Source: Neocallimastix lanati (nom. inval.)
Taxonomy: Eukaryota > Neocallimastigomycota > Neocallimastigomycetes > Neocallimastigales > Neocallimastigaceae
Reading direction: 5' to 3'
Assembly: GCA_016946835.1 (NCBI GenBank)
Contig: JACVTC010000492.1
Location: forward strand, 1 to 23,557
DNA length: 23,557 nt
A program made the translations under genes and the position numbers. Shown here in pieces: positions 18,541 through 23,557 of the stretch (position 1 is its first letter; each line of letters starts with the position of its first letter). A model generated the notes under the pieces. That model was not told the DNA's origin and searched no databases. It worked only from the letters and a program-made list of their open reading frames with translations.

Positions 18541-19207
18541 ATGTTCAGTAAATGAAAATAATGAAGATAATGAACCTGTTGACAAAATAAAATTCAAAAG
18601 TATTATCGGATCCTTAATTTATCTTGCAAGATGCACACGTCCAGACATTGCATTTGCTGTTAACTTTGCCGCTAGAAAATCAGAAAATCCAACTCAAGCC
18701 GATTGGAAAAAAGCTATTAAAATATTAAAATACTTAAATGGAAACAAACCATTATAAAATAAGATATGACGGTAAAGGTAAAATAAAATGCACATACAGA
18801 TTCAGATTTTGCCGGTGATCCAAATGATAGAAAATCTACTTCAGGACACATATCTTAATGGTACAAATCCTATTTCATGGTATTCTAAAAAACAAACAAC
18901 TGTCGCAACGTCTACTGCCGAAGCTGAATATTTAAGTACTACAGAATGTATTAAGAAAGTATTACAAATTAAAAATCTACTTTATGAATTATTTGGAGAA
19001 ACTGAAACTATAGACATATACACGGATAATGAAGCAAGCAAAAGTAGCATTGAAGCAGGTCATTTAAATCCAAAGCTTAGACATATTAGTGTTAGCTACC
19101 ATTTCAACAATGAAAATATATTAAATAAAAATGTTCAACTAAAATATATTAGTACAAATGATATGCTGGCCGATCCATTAACCAAAACCTTAATGGAAAC
19201 AAAATAA
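18541..19207 (+). pseudogene. Ty1/copia connection and RNase H domain (element B)
   Basis: The connection region shows IIGSLIYLARCTRPDIAFAV near 18601-18660 and KAIKILKYLNGNK near 18710. RNase H shows DSDFAGDPNDRKSTSGH near 18801-18850, then after a shift WYSKKQTTVATSTAEAEYLS and YTDNEASKSS, closing with KYISTNDMLADPLTKTL, the usual copia C-terminus. The stop is at 19205-19207, 43 nt before the polypurine tract. Breaks occur near 18755-18790 and 18855. The catalytic acidic residues are all present in the DNA. Confidence 0.85.
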
Positions 19208-19250
19208 CTAATTTTACAAATAAAATTTTATAAAATAAAAAATTTAATTT

Positions 19251-19259
19251 GAGGGGGAG
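19251..19259 (+). promoter_or_regulatory. Polypurine tract of copia element B
   Basis: GAGGGGGAG directly before the 3' LTR start TGTTAAC. It is the primer for plus-strand DNA synthesis in LTR retrotransposons and the only such G-rich run nearby. Confidence 0.9.
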
Positions 19260-19492
19260 TGTTAACTTTATTAATATAAAGTTATATTCTAGCTTAGGTT
19301 TAATAAAATATTAAATTAAATTATATTAAATACATTGTAATTATAAATTAAATATAAATTAATATGTATCTAGAACAAGCCACAATTAAATATAATACAT
19401 GTAATTTTCTCTGTACTTTAAATCTTTGTTAACCATTTATTTATATTCTATAAATAATAAATTTATATTAATTAATAAAACAAATTTTAATA
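19260..19492 (+). repeat. 3' LTR of copia element B
   Basis: 233 bp, identical to the 5' LTR except for one missing A. Followed by ATTTA, the second copy of the target duplication (19493-19497). Confidence 0.92.
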
Positions 19493-19497
19493 ATTTA

Positions 19498-19586
19498 TTA
19501 ATCATTAATTTATTTAAATTATTTATTTACTAATTTTATTTACTAATTTTATTTACTAATTTTATTTAATTATTTAATTATTTACT

Positions 19587-19620
<34 letters not shown>

Positions 19621-19675
19621 AAAATTATTAATTAAAACTAATTTTTTTTTTTTTTCCAATCAAAATTGCCAAAAA

Positions 19676-19720
<45 letters not shown>

Positions 19721-19863
19721 GCCAACTCTAGCTATATATTATTATTTTTATTTCTAATATATATATTTTTAATAGACTAATTCACTATTCCAATGTTACA
19801 CTATTCTAAAATTTTCCACATTTTATCTAACCCTAAACTAATCTAATCTAGAAGAGTTATTAT
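19498..19863 (-). other. Leader of gypsy element E, LTR-proximal part
   Basis: The part of the E leader next to its 5' LTR, separated from the rest by element B. On the plus strand it holds T runs of 27 (19590-19616) and 39 (19680-19718, preceded by nine A), so the transcript of E would carry long A tracts. A primer-binding site should start at 19863 going down; none matching a known tRNA 3' end was recognised. Confidence 0.7.
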
Positions 19864-20842
19864 TGTAATAATCATACTAAGTTCTATCACTAAATATGAT
19901 TATTAACTTCAACTTAATGACTAATTCATTAAGTTGAGAAATAAAATAAAAATAAAAACTTTACCTAAAAGAGAGTTTATTATAAAATTAATTATAATAA
20001 CAACACAAAAAGTAAAAGAAGGAATATTTGGATAAATTTGGTTTTAAGAAATATGTTTTTGAATAAAATGTTTTATTAATTTATTAAAATTTAAAATATA
20101 AAATTGCTATTATTATAACTATATTTTTATAATATAACTCTTGATTTCTTAAAGGGAAATCAAGAGCCATATTTATATTTTTTTATGGAAATAAGGTTAA
20201 ATAAAAAGGTTTTCTATCTTAAAAAATATCTTATCTAGAAAAAGATTAGAAGAAAAAAACTAGATAAGTTTTTTGATCGATATTCTATTCATATCGATCA
20301 TCGTATATATTAAGTAAAACTCAAATATATTATTTATATTTGGATAAAAACCTTAATATAGCGATTTCCTAAATTTTTAATTTAGATCAGTCTAATAAAA
20401 GGAAAAATCAATAATAACCGGAATGATCTAAATTATTCTATTCTATCTTTCTAAATATTATTTTTAAAATCTAAGCTAAACTTATTAACATAAAACTATC
20501 TTTAAACTAGAATACAGAATTATAAAAAATACAGAAACTTATTAATTGTTCTTTTAAATGTACAATGTAAAAAATAAATAAAACTAATGTTTACATTAAC
20601 TTGATAATTAAATGAATAACTAAATAAAATTAATAATATTAATAAGTGTACATATAATAATTATTTAAATAAATTTTCTAATATTATTTAAGTGTATGAA
20701 TAATTGCAATTATAATAAATTTGATAATAATATCTCAATGTATGAATTAATTATAATTTAAATAAATTTATAATTATTATCAATAATTATAAAGACTAAG
20801 AAATAATAATTATTTATTAGTAAATAATTATTATTTCTTACA
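19864..20842 (-). repeat. LTR of gypsy element E (5' LTR in element orientation)
   Basis: This 979-bp direct copy of 8123-9096 has the same TG and CA ends. Several of its differences break one arm of a hairpin that is perfect in the other copy (for example CCATATTT instead of CCTTATTT opposite AAATAAGG), while the hairpin CTTATCTAG/CTAGATAAG is intact only here. Its right flank TGTTG is the second copy of the target duplication. Confidence 0.93.
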
Positions 20843-20847
20843 TGTTG
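20843..20847. repeat. Target site duplication of gypsy element E, right copy
   Basis: TGTTG, matching 8118-8122. It is at the same time the first five bases of the candidate LTR of element D. Confidence 0.8.
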
Positions 20848-21111
20848 ATACAATACAGCTAGAAATACGCAAGAAAATTAACAAAAGAGAAAATCCTGTT
20901 GAAATTATAACTGAATTGAAATCTCAATTTCAGTTATTTACATTTCAATAGTTAACAAATATTATTTATTTAATTATAAATAATATATATATTTAAATAA
21001 TTAATAATTAATATAAATTCTTATTTAATATTTAAGGAATTATCTTAGGCCTAATAATTCTGAGAATATTAGTAAATAAGATTTATATTAATAATTTCAA
21101 TTATCTACATA

Positions 21112-21119
21112 TGACGTCA
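21112..21119. promoter_or_regulatory. TGACGTCA site in LTR D
   Basis: A perfect CRE/ATF bZIP consensus palindrome, about 230 bp upstream of the TATA box of the candidate LTR. Its four G/C bases stand out in AT-rich DNA. It may let a host bZIP factor control the element; that is inference. Confidence 0.45.
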
Positions 21120-21335
21120 CATGTATTTATTTATATTATGTTTATATATATGTTTACATCATATATATTAACTACTATTTTTAATTATTCAAATTAATTA
21201 TATAATTATAAATTAAATTTATTTAGTTATATTAAATATTTTAAACATATCGATATTGTTATTATCTTAATATTTTATTAATATTCATATTACTATATTA
21301 TTAATATCTTATAATTAAATATTATTATTATGTAA

Positions 21336-21389
21336 CTTACAAAGTATAAAAGAAAGATGTAAAAATCTATCTTTTATGTTCTTTGTAAG
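21336..21389 (+). promoter_or_regulatory. TATA box embedded in a hairpin (LTR D)
   Basis: TATAAAAG at 21345-21352 lies in the left arm of a long inverted repeat: CTTACAAAG (21336-21344) pairs with CTTTGTAAG (21381-21389), and ATAAAAGA (21346-21353) with TCTTTTAT (21370-21377). If TATA-driven transcription starts about 25-30 bases downstream, the start site would fall within the hairpin. Confidence 0.5.
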
Positions 21390-21666
21390 GTTATTGTACT
21401 TACAATAATTATATACTAATAATTCAATAAATAAATATTTTCATAAATCCTTCAAAGAAATTATTATTTAAAATATTCTTAGATATTAAGTGTTTAAATA
21501 ACTTAACTATTTATCTTATATTATTTTTATATTATTATTAATTAATTATTGTTGGATTATTAATATATAATTCAACATATTAACCTAGTAACGTTATTAA
21601 TCATAAAACTATTTTATATCTTAATTTTAACAATAACCTTACCCTAGTTTTGGTTACTACTTTAAT

Positions 21667-22742
21667 ATGTCTTTTTACAATAATGTATGGGCTGACATTG
21701 CTCCAATGTCAGAAGTTAATAAATTAAGGTCTGACGCCCAAGTTACTGTATCCGAATTGGCTTCTTCTGTTAATGATAGTTTTTTATTAAAAGAAGATTT
21801 TAATGAATATAACAAGGACTTACAAAAAAACTTTATACACTTTACAAAGATAATAAAAATATTATTAATCAATTATCTAATTTAACAAAAATTTTAGATG
21901 AAAAGTTAAATATAAATATTGCTACAAATGATATTCCTTCTACTAGTCAAACACAAGAGGATAATGTATCTACCACTACTAGACGTGATGATGACAATGA
22001 TGTTATTATGAGGAATGCTTTTTCAAACCGTTTACAACAAGTTCCTGAACCTGGATTTTTCTCTGGAGATACTAAAGAAACTGATCTATTCTGTCAACTT
22101 TGTGAAGATACTTTTAAAACATATCCAAATTCAGAAGCTACAGAAGATATCAAAATTAACTTTATTAAATCCCGTTTGAGGGATGGCGCTCGTAATTGGT
22201 ATCTAGCTACGTACAAGGATACTAACCCAAAAACTCTTTCTGAATTGACTACTGAATTAAGAAAAGCATTTTCCAACGTTGCAAGCAAAAAATTAGCTAA
22301 GATTCAATTAATAAAATTGAAACATAATTATGGGAAAATAAATGATTATATTGAACAATTTAGAACTCTTTCGAATGGTCTTGGATTCAGTGAAGAAGCC
22401 TTAGTTTTAATTTTTTATAATGGGTTACATTCAAAATTCCAAGAAGTAATTGAAGAAATGGAAGAATTCCCTGTTGATCTTGGTACTATTTATACTAAAT
22501 GTATTTTACTTGAAAATACATTAAAAACAAAAAATCAAATAAAAACAAATAATGGTAATTCAAAACTTTTTAGAAGCAGTAATAATAAACATTCAAAACA
22601 CGTTAGTACCCATATTAATCATGATAAAAATTATAATTCTAATAACAATTATAATAACAAAAGTAATTATAATAATAATTACAATAATAACAATTATAAT
22701 AGTAATAAAACTAGTAGCAATAATAATAAAACAAAAAACTAA
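21667..22742 (+). pseudogene. gag: Ty3/gypsy Gag (element D), one frame break
   Basis: Gag of a second gypsy family. The ATG at 21667 starts MSFYNNVWADIAPMSEVNK. The first frame ends at 21885, but the homologous continuation is in another frame, open from about 21835 through the in-frame ATG at 22008; the shift lies near the A7 run at 21823-21829. The capsid core has PEPGFFSGDTKETDLFCQL, FIKSRLRDGARNWYLATY, LRKAFSN and IEQFRTLSNGLGFSEEALV, typical of Retrotrans_gag. It ends in an asparagine-rich tail (22610-22742); no CCHC knuckle was found. The sequence is clearly different from the Gag of element E. Confidence 0.82.
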
Positions 22743-22805
22743 ACTATGGACTTCAACAGAAGTCCAATATAATAAAAAACACAAGAATTCTTCATTATAA
22801 TTTTC

Positions 22806-23557
22806 CTACATTTAATAATGTAGTAAATAAAAAATTACCTTCAACTTTCCTTTTATTTGATACATATATTCCAACAACATTTTCAAATAATATAAAAAAT
22901 ATTAAAAATGATAATAATAAATTAAAAACTGAATCGATGTTAGATTCAGGCTCCTTCTGTAATTTTATTACAGAAGAATTAGTAAAAACATTAAAATTGA
23001 AAAAATATAATTTAAAATCAAAAATTTTAGTCAAAGGAATTTCTGGTGATACAACCCAGATAAAGAATTATGTTTGGCTAAAATTTCAAATCAAAATTAA
23101 TGAAAATAAAAGAGTTTATTTTAAAAATTTCAGAGAAAAATTTTTAATTTCGAATTGTATCCCAACAAAACTACTTTTGGAAACCAATTTATGAGGAAGT
23201 TTAATATTCATTATGACTATGATAAAAACTTCCTATATTCTTATTTAAATTCTCACTTTTATAACAAAATTAATAAAAATACTAATAAAAATCCACAATA
23301 TTATTCTCGGTTTAATTCAGTGATAAAAAGATTTTTAAAAAATTATTTTTTAAAACATAAATTCATAAAAAAATTTAATTATACAAAAAATTCAAAAAAT
23401 TTCAAAAATTTTAATCAAAATAAATTAAATTTTAAACTTAATAAATATAAAAAATTTCTTCATAAAAAATTTAATTTTTTAACCAATAAAATATTTTTTA
23501 AATTAAAAAACAATCACCAAAATAAAAAATATAAAATTAATAATAAATTTAACTATA
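22806..23557 (+). pseudogene. Ty3/gypsy protease and start of Pol (element D), cut by the window edge
   Basis: The frame open from about 22806 reaches the retropepsin motif MLDSGSFCNFITEELVKTL (active Asp at 22943-22945), then KSKILVKGISGDTTQIK, and ends at 23194. Near 23175 the expected closing motif (GNQFMRKFNIHYDY) continues in the next frame, which stays open to the last base of the window as a lysine-, asparagine- and phenylalanine-rich linker. Reverse transcriptase would be expected beyond the window. It is out of frame with Gag (stop at 22740-22742), which in Ty3/gypsy elements can be normal through recoding, or can be a break. Confidence 0.75.

Larger units (their letters stand above)
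13847..19492 (+). mobile_element. Full-length Ty1/copia LTR retrotransposon B, nested in element E
   Basis: A 5,646-bp element with near-identical LTRs (13847-14080 and 19260-19492), primer-binding site 14081-14094, polypurine tract 19251-19259 and domains in copia order: Gag, protease, integrase, reverse transcriptase, RNase H. It lies in the leader of gypsy element E, in the opposite orientation. Near-identical LTRs make it the youngest insertion of the window, yet its Pol region has at least eight frame breaks. Confidence 0.93.
8123..20842 (-). mobile_element. Full-length Ty3/gypsy LTR retrotransposon E, with copia element B nested inside
   Basis: Bounded by two direct LTR copies (8123-9096 and 19864-20842) and the duplication TGTTG. 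Read on the minus strand, the order is 5' LTR, leader, gag, protease, reverse transcriptase, RNase H, integrase, 3' LTR. The plus-strand copia element B (13847-19492) splits the leader. Without B and one copy of its 5-bp duplication, the element is about 7.07 kb. No chromodomain or extra ORF follows integrase, and the stop codon is 9 nt from the LTR. No tRNA primer site could be recognised after the 5' LTR (minus strand from 19863, ATAATAACTCTTCTAG), so the priming mechanism is open; self-priming as in Tf1 is one possibility. Confidence 0.9.
20843..21577 (+). repeat. Candidate 5' LTR of gypsy element D
   Basis: This stretch begins TGTTGATACAAT and ends AATTCAACA, giving a 6-bp terminal inverted repeat (TGTTGA/TCAACA), 89 nt before the Gag ATG of element D. 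It is hairpin-rich like the E LTR: ATAACTGAA/TTCAGTTAT (20907-20937), an 18-19-bp arm pair with one bulge at 21008-21026/21074-21091, and one around the TATA box. A TATA box and a TGACGTCA site sit at promoter-like positions. No second copy is in the window, so the boundaries are inferred from the ends only. Confidence 0.5.

Noticed and set aside
19864-20842. Solo LTR of the E family
   Set aside because: Its own flanks do not match (ATTAT and TGTTG), whereas TGTTG matches the left flank of the copy at 8123; the two LTRs therefore bound one element.
20847-20951. Short open frame of 34 codons (DTIQLEIRKKINKRENPVE...) that looks coding
   Set aside because: It lies at the start of the candidate LTR D and includes one of its hairpins (20907-20937). 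No start codon or family match was recognised, so chance or LTR sequence is likelier than a gene fragment.
1-23557. Dictyostelid origin (AT-rich, poly-Asn, tRNA-targeting elements)
   Set aside because: Not excluded, but several copia families and a fungal-looking gypsy polyprotein fit an anaerobic fungus better; the sequence alone cannot settle it.

Overview
This window is almost entirely LTR retrotransposon sequence in a very AT-rich eukaryotic background. Nonspecific homopolymer runs (up to about 40 A or T), (ATT)n microsatellites and asparagine-rich reading frames (AAT/AAC codons) are everywhere, and I see no host protein gene. This composition, with both Ty1/copia and Ty3/gypsy elements, suggests an anaerobic gut fungus (Neocallimastigomycota) or a comparably AT-rich protist or early fungus. 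That assignment is inference from composition only. The gypsy polyprotein looks fungal, while a dictyostelid is the main alternative.

Layout. (A) 1-1081, minus strand: the 5' end of a Ty1/copia element with LTR, primer-binding site and broken gag, cut at the window edge inside its zinc knuckle. 1082-3247: AT-rich, no gene seen. (C) 3248-7489, plus strand: a second copia element with a 270-bp LTR, a primer-binding site, a 1.2-kb leader holding a tandem array of hairpins, a broken gag and protease, and an integrase with all three catalytic residues. It stops abruptly before the reverse transcriptase. 7490-8028: an LTR-like stretch (F), boundaries uncertain. 8034-8105, minus: a degenerate tRNA-like sequence with good A and B boxes and a T4 terminator.

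(E) 8123-20842, minus: a complete Ty3/gypsy element with 974/979-bp LTRs and a 5-bp target duplication TGTTG (8118-8122 and 20843-20847). Its gag-protease-RT-RNase H frame and integrase frame are almost intact. (B) 13847-19492, plus: a full-length Ty1/copia element nested in the untranslated leader of E, with 234/233-bp LTRs differing by one base, target duplication ATTTA, primer-binding site, polypurine tract and all domains, but many frameshifts. (D) 20843 to the window end, plus: a second Ty3/gypsy family with a candidate 735-bp LTR, gag and protease, cut at the window edge.

History inferred from the joints. D (or its LTR) landed about 12 bp upstream of the tRNA-like sequence. E then inserted within the first five bases of the D LTR. 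B last inserted in the E leader. All three copia elements carry the same 14-15 nt primer-binding site, complementary to the anticodon arm of tRNA-Lys(CUU), which points to half-tRNA priming. The gypsy LTRs are unusually built: E carries about ten consecutive perfect hairpins. Most reading-frame breaks are single-base indels, so assembly error is a live explanation for part of the decay.
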